From assembly GCA_002477275.1 (NCBI GenBank), contig DLOU01000060.1, positions 1 through 32,561 of the forward strand: a stretch of 32,561 bases of DNA. Direction: 5' to 3'. Within the stretch, counting starts at the first letter, position 1; every line of letters starts with the position of its first letter. Positions 15,688-24,300 of this stretch are shown here, piece after piece. The notes under the pieces were generated by a model. That model saw only the letters and a list, made by a program, of their open reading frames with translations. It ran no database searches and had not been told where the DNA came from. The stretch is from Caryophanales bacterium UBA7476 (GTDB lineage: Bacteria > Bacillota_I > Bacilli_A > RF39 > UBA660). The position numbers and the translations under genes are program-made.

Positions 15688-17001
15688 ATGAATTTAGGTT
15701 TTATTGAAGATGAAAGAAATGAATTTAAACTAGTATTAAATGAAAAGTTAGAAAAAGAAGTTGTTGGTTTTTTAAATGCTAATGGTGGTAATTTATATAT
15801 TGGTGTAGATGATAGTGGAAATATTGTCGGTGTTGACAATGTTGATGATATTCAATTACAAATAAAAGATAGAATAAAAAATAATATTATGCCAATAACA
15901 TTAGGATTATTTGATATTGAAGTTTTGAATTATGATGATAAGAAATATATTCGTGTAGGAATTGCTAAAGGAAATGAGCAACCTTATTATATAAATAAAA
16001 AAGGTATGACTGAAAATGGTTGTTATATTAGAATTGGTGCTTCTGCTGAAAGAATGACTAAAGAACAAATTGAAAACTTATATTCTAAAAGAACTAGAAA
16101 TTCTTTAAAAAACATTATTTCTCCTATACAAGATTTAACTTTTTCTCAATTAAAAATATATTATGAGGAAAAGAAATTTACGATTAATGATAATTTTCTA
16201 AAACAATTAGATTTATATACACCTGAAGGGAAATTTAATTATGTAGCATACTTGTTATCTGATAATAATAGAATATCTATAAAAGTAGCTACTTATTCAG
16301 GTACTGATGCTTATGATTTAGATGAGAATGAAGAGTATGGTTTTTGTTGTTTAATAAAAGCAACAAATAGGGTAATAGAAAAATTTGAAATATTAAATAA
16401 GACATTTGCAAAAATCACAAGTTTAGAAAGAAAAGAAAAAAAGATGTTTGATAATATTGCGATTCGTGAAGCAATCTTAAATGCTATGGTACATAATCAA
16501 TGGCAAACCGAGAATCCACCAAAATTTGAAATATTTTCTGATCATATATCTATTACTTCAACAGGTGGTTTGCCAAATGGAATAAATAAAGAAGAATTTT
16601 TGAGAGGATATTCATATCCACTTCATCCAGAGCTTATGAGAGTGTTTAAAGATTTAGATTTGGTTGAACAATTAGGTACAGGAATAATAAGAATTTTAAA
16701 AGTTTATGATAAAGAATGCTATGAAATCAGCGAGAATTTTATAAGAGTAAACTTTAAATATAATGATGTTAATGTTTTAAAAGAAGAAAAAATAAGCAAT
16801 GGAAATAATGTATTAAGTGAACTTCAAAGTGAAATGTTAAAAATTATGAAAAAGAATCCAACTATAACTCAAGAAGAACTAGCACAAAAATTTGGTGTTA
16901 GTAGAATGAGTATAAGTAGAAGTATAGGAGAATTAAAAGAAAAACAAATTGTTATTAGGGAAGGTTCTAATAAATCAGGTAAATGGATTATATTAGAATA
17001 G
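15688..17001 (+). CDS. AlbA_2 / GHKL-type ATP-binding regulator with winged helix
   Basis: A 437-aa protein with an N-terminal AlbA_2 (Schlafen-like) domain (about 5-125: ERNEFKLVLNE, FLNANGGNLYIGVDDSGNIVG, GCYIRIGAS). A RecG-related HATPase_c_4 region follows (about 250-370: IREAILNAMVHNQ with Asn265, ISITSTGGLPNG, VEQLGTGIIRI). The C-terminal winged helix (about 385-430) is TITQEELAQKFGVSRMSISRSIGELKEKQ. Proteins of this plan are widespread putative transcription regulators. It has its own AAGGAG site (15672-15677) and sits behind the 12-bp repeat array and before a strong terminator, so it is a single-gene, probably autoregulated unit between the relaxase and the accessory cluster. Confidence 0.85.
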   Translation: MNLGFIEDERNEFKLVLNEKLEKEVVGFLNANGGNLYIGVDDSGNIVGVDNVDDIQLQIKDRIKNNIMPITLGLFDIEVLNYDDKKYIRVGIAKGNEQPYYINKKGMTENGCYIRIGASAERMTKEQIENLYSKRTRNSLKNIISPIQDLTFSQLKIYYEEKKFTINDNFLKQLDLYTPEGKFNYVAYLLSDNNRISIKVATYSGTDAYDLDENEEYGFCCLIKATNRVIEKFEILNKTFAKITSLERKEKKMFDNIAIREAILNAMVHNQWQTENPPKFEIFSDHISITSTGGLPNGINKEEFLRGYSYPLHPELMRVFKDLDLVEQLGTGIIRILKVYDKECYEISENFIRVNFKYNDVNVLKEEKISNGNNVLSELQSEMLKIMKKNPTITQEELAQKFGVSRMSISRSIGELKEKQIVIREGSNKSGKWIILE

Positions 17002-17035
17002 TTATATTATTACAAAAAAATCGTGATATGAAATT

Positions 17036-17063
17036 AGATTGCTAAAAGTAGCGATCTTTTTTT
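17036..17063 (+). terminator. Terminator after the AlbA-type regulator
   Basis: AGATTGCTA (17036-17044) and TAGCGATCT (17049-17057) form a 9-bp stem with one G-U pair and a 4-base loop, followed by T residues to 17063. Confidence 0.85.
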
Positions 17064-17082
17064 GTTATGGAAAGGAGTTTGT

Positions 17083-17400
17083 ATGGAAAAATATCAAGTT
17101 GAAATTGTTGAAAGATTAAGAAAAGTAATTGATATTGATGCTGATAGCATTAGAGATGCTGAAGAGAAGGTTAAAGACTTATACGATAGAAAAGAAATAG
17201 TTTTAAACCATGATGATTTACTGCTAACTGAATTTAATGGTAAATTTGGTAAAAATTTTGAAACACTTCGTGAATTGATAATTTCTGAATATATTAGAGA
17301 ACAGAAAAGAAATTCAGAGAGTATAAAAGCAGCAATGAGATTAAAAAAACAAAGATTAGGTATTGATACTGATAAAAAAGATCAGGAAATGGAAAGATGA
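17083..17400 (+). CDS. DpnD/PcfM-like small protein
   Basis: A 105-aa protein. The first 50 residues (MEKYQVEIVERLRKVIDIDADSIRDAEEKVKDLY..EIVLNHDD) match the short beta-alpha pattern of DpnD/PcfM-like proteins, which are common but uncharacterised in Gram-positive conjugative elements. The C-terminal half is a basic helix (EQKRNSESIKAAMRLKKQRLG). ATG at 17083 has AAAGGAG at 17071-17077; a TTG at 17062 lies within the terminator tail and is rejected. It ends in the tetrapeptide EMER and opens the accessory gene cluster leading to VirD4. Confidence 0.65.
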   Translation: MEKYQVEIVERLRKVIDIDADSIRDAEEKVKDLYDRKEIVLNHDDLLLTEFNGKFGKNFETLRELIISEYIREQKRNSESIKAAMRLKKQRLGIDTDKKDQEMER

Positions 17401-17419
17401 TTATTAGAGAGGTGATATA

Positions 17420-17764
17420 ATGGGAAAATTAGAAATGTATAAAAAATTATCAGAAGAAGATAAAAATAATTTAACTTCATATTGTATGTATAGAAGTATT
17501 TTTACTATTGCTAGAAATTATAATAAGGAATTGTCTGATGATGAAGTTGAACGATTAGAAGAATTAGCAAATTATATATATTTAAAAGATGAATATTATA
17601 ATTTTTCAGATGCAAGAATAAGTGATTTTTTAACTGAATGTTATGTTGAAAAAGGTATATCATTAGATAGATTGGAAGAACAGTCTTGGAATGATGTATT
17701 GGAAGCAATAGATAATAATTATTTAGATTTTATTAATGATAATGAAGAAGAAATGGAGAGATAA
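17420..17764 (+). CDS. Accessory protein, paralogue of the N-terminal half of the 18000 gene
   Basis: A 114-aa acidic helical protein of unknown function. Its sequence YKKLSEEDKNNL...YRSIFTIAR...LSDDEVERLEELANYIYL..SDFLTECYVEKGISLDRLEEQSWNDVLEAIDNN aligns along its whole length with residues 1-105 of the protein at 18000 (YNELSKEDNAWL...YRDIYDVAR...FITDHYLDRDITINNLKESSYSDIYDAIDND). It therefore represents a free copy of a domain that is fused to another one two genes on. ATG at 17420 follows AGAGAGGTG. It ends EMER with a stop six bases before the next ATG's region. Confidence 0.65.
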   Translation: MGKLEMYKKLSEEDKNNLTSYCMYRSIFTIARNYNKELSDDEVERLEELANYIYLKDEYYNFSDARISDFLTECYVEKGISLDRLEEQSWNDVLEAIDNNYLDFINDNEEEMER

Positions 17765-17766
17765 AA

Positions 17767-17901
17767 ATGTTAAAAATATTGTTGATAGCATTAGTTATTG
17801 GGCTAGTGCTTTTTTTATGGTCTGCCTGTGTTGTATCAGGTAGAATTTCTAGGGAAGAAGAAAGAAGAGAGTATGAAAAAGTTGAAAAAATTATGGATTA
17901 A
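17767..17901 (+). CDS. Small 44-aa membrane protein
   Basis: ATG at 17767 stands three bases after the previous stop, whose last codons (ATGGAGAGA) supply the ribosome site. One membrane helix (KILLIALVIGLVLFLWSACV) is followed by an acidic/basic tail (REEERREYEKVEKIMD). Short single-helix proteins of this kind are frequent in ICE accessory clusters. The coupling supports a real gene; the function is unknown. Confidence 0.55.
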   Translation: MLKILLIALVIGLVLFLWSACVVSGRISREEERREYEKVEKIMD

Positions 17902-18010
17902 TTTTTGGGGACATAGATATAGAGTTTATAGAAAAGATGAATTAGTAAAAGAAATATTAATTTATCATAGAAAAATATATGAAATGGAGGATTTTAAAAA
18001 TGAAAAATAG
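17873..18010 (+). CDS. Small 45-aa basic protein
   Basis: ATG at 17873 (MKKLKKLWINFWGHRYRVYR) overlaps the preceding gene by 29 bases and the following one by 11. A purine-rich AGAAGAGAG precedes it. It is Trp/Arg/Lys-rich and possibly membrane-associated, with no family recognised. Longer readings starting upstream lie inside the 44-aa gene and lack a ribosome site. Confidence 0.45.
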   Translation: MKKLKKLWINFWGHRYRVYRKDELVKEILIYHRKIYEMEDFKNEK

Positions 18011-18734
18011 TTTGGATAGATACAATGAACTAAGTAAAGAAGATAATGCTTGGTTAGAAGAATATATCATATATAGAGATATTTATGATGTTGCTAGGGA
18101 AAGAGGTGCTATCGTTTCTGATAATGTTATTGAAGAATTAAAAGAAATAATATTAGATTTTTATAATGAAGATAGTAAAACTAATTTCTCATTATCATAT
18201 TCTACTAGATTTATAACTGATCATTATTTGGATAGAGATATTACCATAAATAATTTAAAAGAAAGTTCGTATTCTGATATATATGATGCAATAGATAATG
18301 ATGATATTTGTATTTTAAAAAATGAAGATGAGAGTGAAGATGAGATGAAAGAATATTTAGAATATGATAATAAAAAATATGAATTAAAAGTTAGTATGTA
18401 TGATGATACAAATCTTTTAAAAGTATCAATGATTGATATTGAAACAAATGAAAGTAAAGACATAACATTAAGTGGTGCAGAATTAGTTATTCCACCAGCA
18501 CCAACACCAGATTGTGTAATGATTGATGCTGAAGGCAATGAACAATTAGTAGATACATTGCTTAAATTAGACATATTAGATTACTGTAATTTTATTTTTG
18601 CAAAGTTTAATATGGAAGAACTTTATAGATATGATAAAAGTGGAGTAAAAGAATTTTTGAAATATCATGCTCATGTTGTTTCAATTGAAGATAAAGAAAA
18701 TGATAATGATATTAAAGATGAATTAGAAAGGTAG
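18000..18734 (+). CDS. Two-domain accessory protein with DUF4313-like C-terminus
   Basis: A 244-aa protein. Residues 1-105 are paralogous to the 114-aa protein at 17420. After an acidic linker (NEDESEDEM), residues about 115-225 read YLEYDNKKYELKVSMYDD...LSGAELVIPPAPTPDCVMIDAEGN...YDKSGVKEFLKYHAHV, similar to DUF4313 proteins of mobile elements. The C-terminal part is also related to the protein at 18989 (YDKDGVENFL). ATG at 18000 with TGGAGG (17984-17989) is chosen over ATG at 17979, which has no ribosome site. It ends in ELER. Role unknown. Confidence 0.65.
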   Translation: MKNSLDRYNELSKEDNAWLEEYIIYRDIYDVARERGAIVSDNVIEELKEIILDFYNEDSKTNFSLSYSTRFITDHYLDRDITINNLKESSYSDIYDAIDNDDICILKNEDESEDEMKEYLEYDNKKYELKVSMYDDTNLLKVSMIDIETNESKDITLSGAELVIPPAPTPDCVMIDAEGNEQLVDTLLKLDILDYCNFIFAKFNMEELYRYDKSGVKEFLKYHAHVVSIEDKENDNDIKDELER

Positions 18735-18744
18735 AGTGATAAAA

Positions 18745-19005
18745 ATGGATTTTTCAAAGTTAAATATAGAGTTTTCAAATATGCAAAATACAATTACTAA
18801 ATATAATGAAATTGTTATTTGTATAAAGCAAAGAATCAAAAGTAATGATAAAGATATTATTAAATATGAAACTAAAATAAAAAACATTAAAAATATAGTT
18901 GAAAAAGATATTAACAAATTAATGTTAGATATTCTTAAAAATGAAAATATCTTTTTAAAACAACTTGTTGAAAGTGAGGAAAAGAAAGATGAAAAAAATG
19001 TTTGA
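18745..19005 (+). CDS. Small coiled-coil protein
   Basis: An 86-aa Lys/Asn/Ile-rich protein, helical along its length with heptad-like spacing (NTITKYNEIVICIKQRIKSN...IKNIKNIVEKDINKLMLDIL). The AGAAAGG of the preceding gene's last codons serves as ribosome site. ATG at 18745 is preferred to GTG at 18736. It overlaps the next gene by 17 bases. No known family. Confidence 0.55.
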   Translation: MDFSKLNIEFSNMQNTITKYNEIVICIKQRIKSNDKDIIKYETKIKNIKNIVEKDINKLMLDILKNENIFLKQLVESEEKKDEKNV

Positions 19006-19375
19006 TGAGGAGTTTGGAGAAAAGTATTATTTATCAGTTTCAAATTATTCTAATAATAGATTATATATTCAAGTTGATAAGGAAGAAAATAACAAATTAC
19101 TTGGCGATTATGATTATATGGTTGAAATAACAAAAAATATTCCTGAAATAAGTATGGATAAACAAAATCAAATCTATTTAGCTAATGATATTTCTGGTGG
19201 AATCAAGTATAAACTTTTGGATAATGGAATTATAAGCAAAACAATAAATATAATTGATTATAATGGAGAAAAATATCATTTAGTTGAAGTTGATTTTGAA
19301 AAACTAAAAGAGTATGACAAAGATGGTGTTGAAAATTTTTTGCAATTATATAAAAATCAAGAAATGGAAAGATAA
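18989..19375 (+). CDS. DUF4313-like accessory protein
   Basis: A 128-aa protein of beta-rich character (YYLSVSNYSNNRLYIQVDKE, then NQIYLANDISGG). It ends with FEKLKEYDKDGVENFLQLY, the same closing motif as the C-terminal domain of the 18000 protein, so it is a stand-alone relative of that domain. ATG at 18989 has GTGAGGA (18974-18980). Its last codons spell EMER and supply GGAAAG for the VirD4 start three bases beyond its stop. Confidence 0.6.
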   Translation: MKKMFDEEFGEKYYLSVSNYSNNRLYIQVDKEENNKLLGDYDYMVEITKNIPEISMDKQNQIYLANDISGGIKYKLLDNGIISKTINIIDYNGEKYHLVEVDFEKLKEYDKDGVENFLQLYKNQEMER

Positions 19376-19377
19376 TT

Positions 19378-21351
19378 ATGTCAATGCCTTATATAATGAT
19401 TCTAGTTATAGTTGCTCTAATCATTATATTTTTATATTTTATTGAGCCGTTAATAACTAGACAAAAGATTAAAAATAATAATGAACATGGATCTGCTAGA
19501 TGGTCAACTGTTGGAGAGATAAAAAAGAATTTTAGAGAAGAAAATATTTCACATATAAAAGAAAGTGGCTTTCCTATATATTTTAGTAAAGATAATAAAA
19601 AAGTTTGGTTTGATAATCAAACACCTCATTGGATTATATTAGGATCAACAGGAAGTGGAAAAAGTGTTACATCAGTAATTCCATATTGTAGTTTTATTGC
19701 TACTGCTGAAAAAAAGAAATCAGTATTTATTACTGATCCAAAGGGAGAAATATTATCAACAACAAGCAAAATGTTTAAAGATAATGGTTATAAAGTTTTA
19801 ACACTTGATTTTAGAAATCCAGAATTTTCTAATCATATAAATCTGCTTGATCCTGCAATAAATGAATATGAATTATACGATAAAAACTTGAAGTTAAGTA
19901 AAGAAGAACAAGATGAAATAAAATGTATGGAATATAAAAATCAATCTATAATTCATTTTGCACAATGTAATCAACTTGTAAATGATTTATCAACTATGAT
20001 AATGAATGATGAAACTGCAAGAGAAAAGTTTTGGAATAATAGTTCCTGTGATTTATTATATGGAATTATTTTTTTATTTCTTGAAGAATATGCAGAAGGT
20101 AAAATTCATAGAAATCAAATTACTTTAACATCAGTTAAAAAGTTTCAAAATAGTTCTATGACAGAATCTAATAATAAGAAATTAAAAAAATATATGGAAC
20201 AAAAAACCTATGACTGTAAAAGTAAAGATAAATTATTGCCTCTTTTAAATACTTCTGATACAACATATAGATCTATTACATCCACATTTAATGAAAGAAT
20301 GAGTTTATATGATGATGTTAATGTGGAAAATATAACTTCTAATTCAGATTTTAAGTTTGAAGATTTAGGTTTAAATAAGACTGTATTATATTGTTGTATT
20401 CCTGATGAATCAAAAATATATTATTCACTAGTATCTATAATTGTTTCATTAATGTATAAAACATTAGTTATGTTATGCAATGAGCAAGAAAACAAAAAGT
20501 TACCTGTTGATTTAGTATTTCTGCTTGATGAATTTGGAAATACACCCCCTTTAAATGATATAACAAGTATGGTATCAGTAGGTCGTAGTAGAGGTTTGTT
20601 TTATAACTATTATTTACAAAGCATTCAGCAACTTGATAATTTGTATGGTAAAGAAGTTAGTCAAATTATACAAGATAACTGTGGACTTGCTTATTTAAAA
20701 ACAAACACCCAAGAAACTGCAGAAGCAATTAGTTTAAGACTTGGATCTCATGGTGTTGAAACTACATCTTTAAATTATTCAATGAGTTTTACTAATAATA
20801 ATGGTAATAAGGGAACAAGTCTAATATCAAGAAGATTAATGACAGCAGATGAAATAAAACAACTTCATTATAAGACTATAATACTACCAACAGTAGGTTA
20901 TCCTATTTTAAGAGATACTATTACTTATGATAAGTTTAGTTGTTATGAAAAAGGATGTGTTAAAAGAACTAAAAGACCATTAGAAAGATTAGTTAGCACC
21001 TATTTTACAGTAGACCAGTTATCTATTGAGAGCAAACAACAAGTATCTCCTCAAAAGATAGAAGAAACTCCAAAAAGTTTGGAAAATAGGAAATTGTTAG
21101 AAGAAATAATTTCAAAAGTAATTAAAATTTTTGGTAAAGTTGATTTTAATATTGAATATATAAATGATAATGAAATAACTCAAGCTGATATTTATTTAGC
21201 ACCACCATTATCAAATAATGATATTTTGGAATTACAAAGTCTTTCGGAAGAGTATTCATTTACTTATAATGCAATATCAAGTAGAGAAAAAATTAATAGG
21301 AAAAATAGAAATTCAAAATTAGAAATTTTATTAAATAGTAAGGAGGGATAA
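19378..21351 (+). CDS. virD4: VirD4/TraG-type coupling ATPase
   Basis: A 657-aa inner-membrane ATPase that links the relaxase-DNA complex to the secretion channel. It has one N-terminal membrane segment (about 5-22), then HGSARWST typical of TraG. Walker A is GSTGSGKS (89-96), followed by FITDPKGEI. Walker B is FLLDEFGN (Asp384, Glu385), followed by the SVGRSRG and YLQSIQQL segments of the family. A C-terminal region of about 100 residues after 540 may bind substrate. A second N-terminal membrane helix, common in the family, is not evident. It is coupled to the upstream gene and lies two bases before the helicase gene. Confidence 0.93.
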   Translation: MSMPYIMILVIVALIIIFLYFIEPLITRQKIKNNNEHGSARWSTVGEIKKNFREENISHIKESGFPIYFSKDNKKVWFDNQTPHWIILGSTGSGKSVTSVIPYCSFIATAEKKKSVFITDPKGEILSTTSKMFKDNGYKVLTLDFRNPEFSNHINLLDPAINEYELYDKNLKLSKEEQDEIKCMEYKNQSIIHFAQCNQLVNDLSTMIMNDETAREKFWNNSSCDLLYGIIFLFLEEYAEGKIHRNQITLTSVKKFQNSSMTESNNKKLKKYMEQKTYDCKSKDKLLPLLNTSDTTYRSITSTFNERMSLYDDVNVENITSNSDFKFEDLGLNKTVLYCCIPDESKIYYSLVSIIVSLMYKTLVMLCNEQENKKLPVDLVFLLDEFGNTPPLNDITSMVSVGRSRGLFYNYYLQSIQQLDNLYGKEVSQIIQDNCGLAYLKTNTQETAEAISLRLGSHGVETTSLNYSMSFTNNNGNKGTSLISRRLMTADEIKQLHYKTIILPTVGYPILRDTITYDKFSCYEKGCVKRTKRPLERLVSTYFTVDQLSIESKQQVSPQKIEETPKSLENRKLLEEIISKVIKIFGKVDFNIEYINDNEITQADIYLAPPLSNNDILELQSLSEEYSFTYNAISSREKINRKNRNSKLEILLNSKEG

Positions 21352-21353
21352 AA

Positions 21354-24300
21354 TTGCGAGAAGAATTTATTAAAGATTTTTTTGAAACAAGAGATGAAAT
21401 ATTAGACAGTATTAAAGAAAATCCTTATAATTGGAATAAGTTTATAAATTATTGGGCAAAGATATTAGATAATTATAGTGTTGATAATGTATTTAACTTA
21501 TATTCGTATAATCCAAATGGCACAGTATTTCATACTTTTGATGATTGGAATAGTAAAGAAATAGAAAGAAGAATAAAACCAAAAAGTAAAGGAATTCCAA
21601 TTTTAAAAGATGATAATAAAATATATGTTTTTGATATAAGACAAACTTATGGTAGAGATTATAATTTATGGAAGTATTATCATTATGTAGATTTAGAACT
21701 TTTAAGTTTTTATCAAAATAAAAATAATTTTAATAATAATGCTGATGCTTCTATTAATCAAAATTTTTATGATGTTTTTTATAATATATCTAATGATAAA
21801 ATTTTAGATAATTATACAAATTTAGATGATAGAGAAGTGGAGTTTATTTCAAGAATGATGACTTCGCTTTTTTTATCTAAAGCAAACTTTAATATATATA
21901 ATCTTCCAAGTAGTTATAGTTTATCTAGTTTTAGTGAATTAAGTGATGAAAGCATTTTGAAATGTATGCAGGTTGCGAATAAGGAAACTGCTAGTATTTA
22001 TGAAGAATTTAAAGAAAATGCAATAAAGATAGAGAAAGTCCAAAAAGAACTTAAAGATTTAGTTATAGATCAATATAGAAATAATGATTTTATTGTTAAT
22101 TCAGATTTGCAGGGTATTCTACAAGCTATTGAAATTAAAAGTGGTTATGATTATGAATTTATAAATGATATTTATAATAATTTATTATTTAAATATTCAT
22201 ATATAAACAAAGATAAAAGAGAAAATACTGTCAATACTTATAATCCTAAAGTTGATACCTTAAGTTTTCAGGGAGAAAAAACATATATTAATGATGTTGA
22301 AGTAAGCCAAGAAGAATTTGATGAAGCATTTGCTAAAGCTGAAGAAGAACACATGGATAATCTATTTGAACTTACTTATGGTAGAGAAGAAGATTATGAT
22401 GATGAAGATTTTGAAGATTATGAGGAAGAAAACTATGAAACTGAAGAAATAGAAAATAAAGAAGAAAAAATAATTACTACTAATTATGAAAATGAACAAT
22501 TATCTTTATTTGAGCCAAGAGAAGAAACACTTGCAAATAAAATATGTGATATTTTTAATTCTTTTGATACTAAATATCAAAATACTTTTGAAGTTCATGA
22601 TGTAGAATTACAAAGATGGGAGCATATCAAAAGTAAAAAGCGAAATCTATCTATTATTTTAGAAAGTTCTTTAATAGGCGAATATGCAGATAGAGATAAT
22701 AGTTTTACATATTTTAATAGTGATAAAACTGATGAAAGAAAATTGAATGAAGGAATACTAAATAATTATTTTTTACAAGAGTTGTATAAAGACAAAGATT
22801 TTTCTATTACTTTTACTCCAAATATGATTCATATATTTTGGAATAATTTTGATGAAAAGCAATTTGATTTGAATATTTCAAGTACAAAAACAGTAGATCA
22901 AGATGAAAAGTTGGAAGAAAAAGAATTAGAAAAAATTGATGAAGAAATATCTTATAGAACAGTTGAACATACAATTATTCCAACAAGAGATGGTGTTATA
23001 TTAACTGATCCTGAAGTAAAATACTTTAATGAAGATGGTAAGGAAGTGAGTTCACCAAAAGAAGAGCAATATCCTAAAATAAATTATCATATTAGCGATA
23101 ACAAAAAAGATGAAAGTTTTGGTGCTAAAAGTAGATTTGAAGATAATGTTAAAGCAATAAATCTATTAAAAGATTTAGAAAATGAAGATAGAAATGCAAC
23201 AAGTGAAGAGCAAGATATTTTAGCAAAATATGTTGGATGGGGTGGAATTGCTGATGCTTTTGATGAAAGAAAAGAAAATTGGTCTAAAGAAAGAGAAATA
23301 CTAAAAAACTTATTAAGTGATGATGAATATACTCAAGCAAGAAAATCTACATTGACATCTTTTTATACACCTAATGTCGCAATTGATGGTATTTATAAAG
23401 CACTAGAAAGATTTGGATATAATAAAGGTAATTTGTTAGAGCCAAGTTGTGGTATAGGAAACTTCTATGGAAGATTACCAGAAAATTTTAGTAATACAAA
23501 GTTATATGGTGTTGAATTAGATTCAATAAGTGGTAGAATTGCTAAAAAGTTGTATCCAAATGCAAAGATTGAAATTAAAGGATATGAAGAATCATCAGTA
23601 CCAGATAACTTGTTTGATGTAGCAGTTGGAAATGTGCCATTTGCTAGTAAACCTGTATTTGATAAAAGGTATAAAGAAAAATTTATGGTACATGATTATT
23701 TCTTTCAAAAGACATTGGATAAAGTAAGAAGTGGTGGAATTATAGCATTTATTACTTCTGATGGAACAATGGATAAAAAAGATAAAACTGTAAGAGAATA
23801 TATTGCCAAACGAGCAGAATTAGTAGGAGCTATTAGATTACCAAATACAACTTTTAAAGATAGTGCAGGTACAAAGGCAACTACCGATATTATTTTTCTT
23901 AAAAAAAGAGATGAACTTAAATTAGATGTTAGTGAAGAAAAATGGTTATATACTGATGAATATAAAGAAGGAATAACTATAAATAATTATTTTATTGATA
24001 ATCCTGATATGATGCTTGGAAATATGACTTTAAAATCATCTCAATATGGTGGAATGGAAAACACTTTAGATCCTGTTGACACTTCTATGGAAGAATTGAT
24101 AGAGAAAGCCATAAATAGATTACCTTCAAATATTTTTGAAAATGCAATGTATGAAATAAGCGATCAAAATAGTGAATACGAAATATTAGAAGCACCTGAT
24201 GATGTAAAAAATGATGCTTTTGTTGTTATCAACAAAGAAAATAAAGATATTATATATCAAAGACAAGATTCAAGTTTAGTACCATATCAAATTCAAGATG

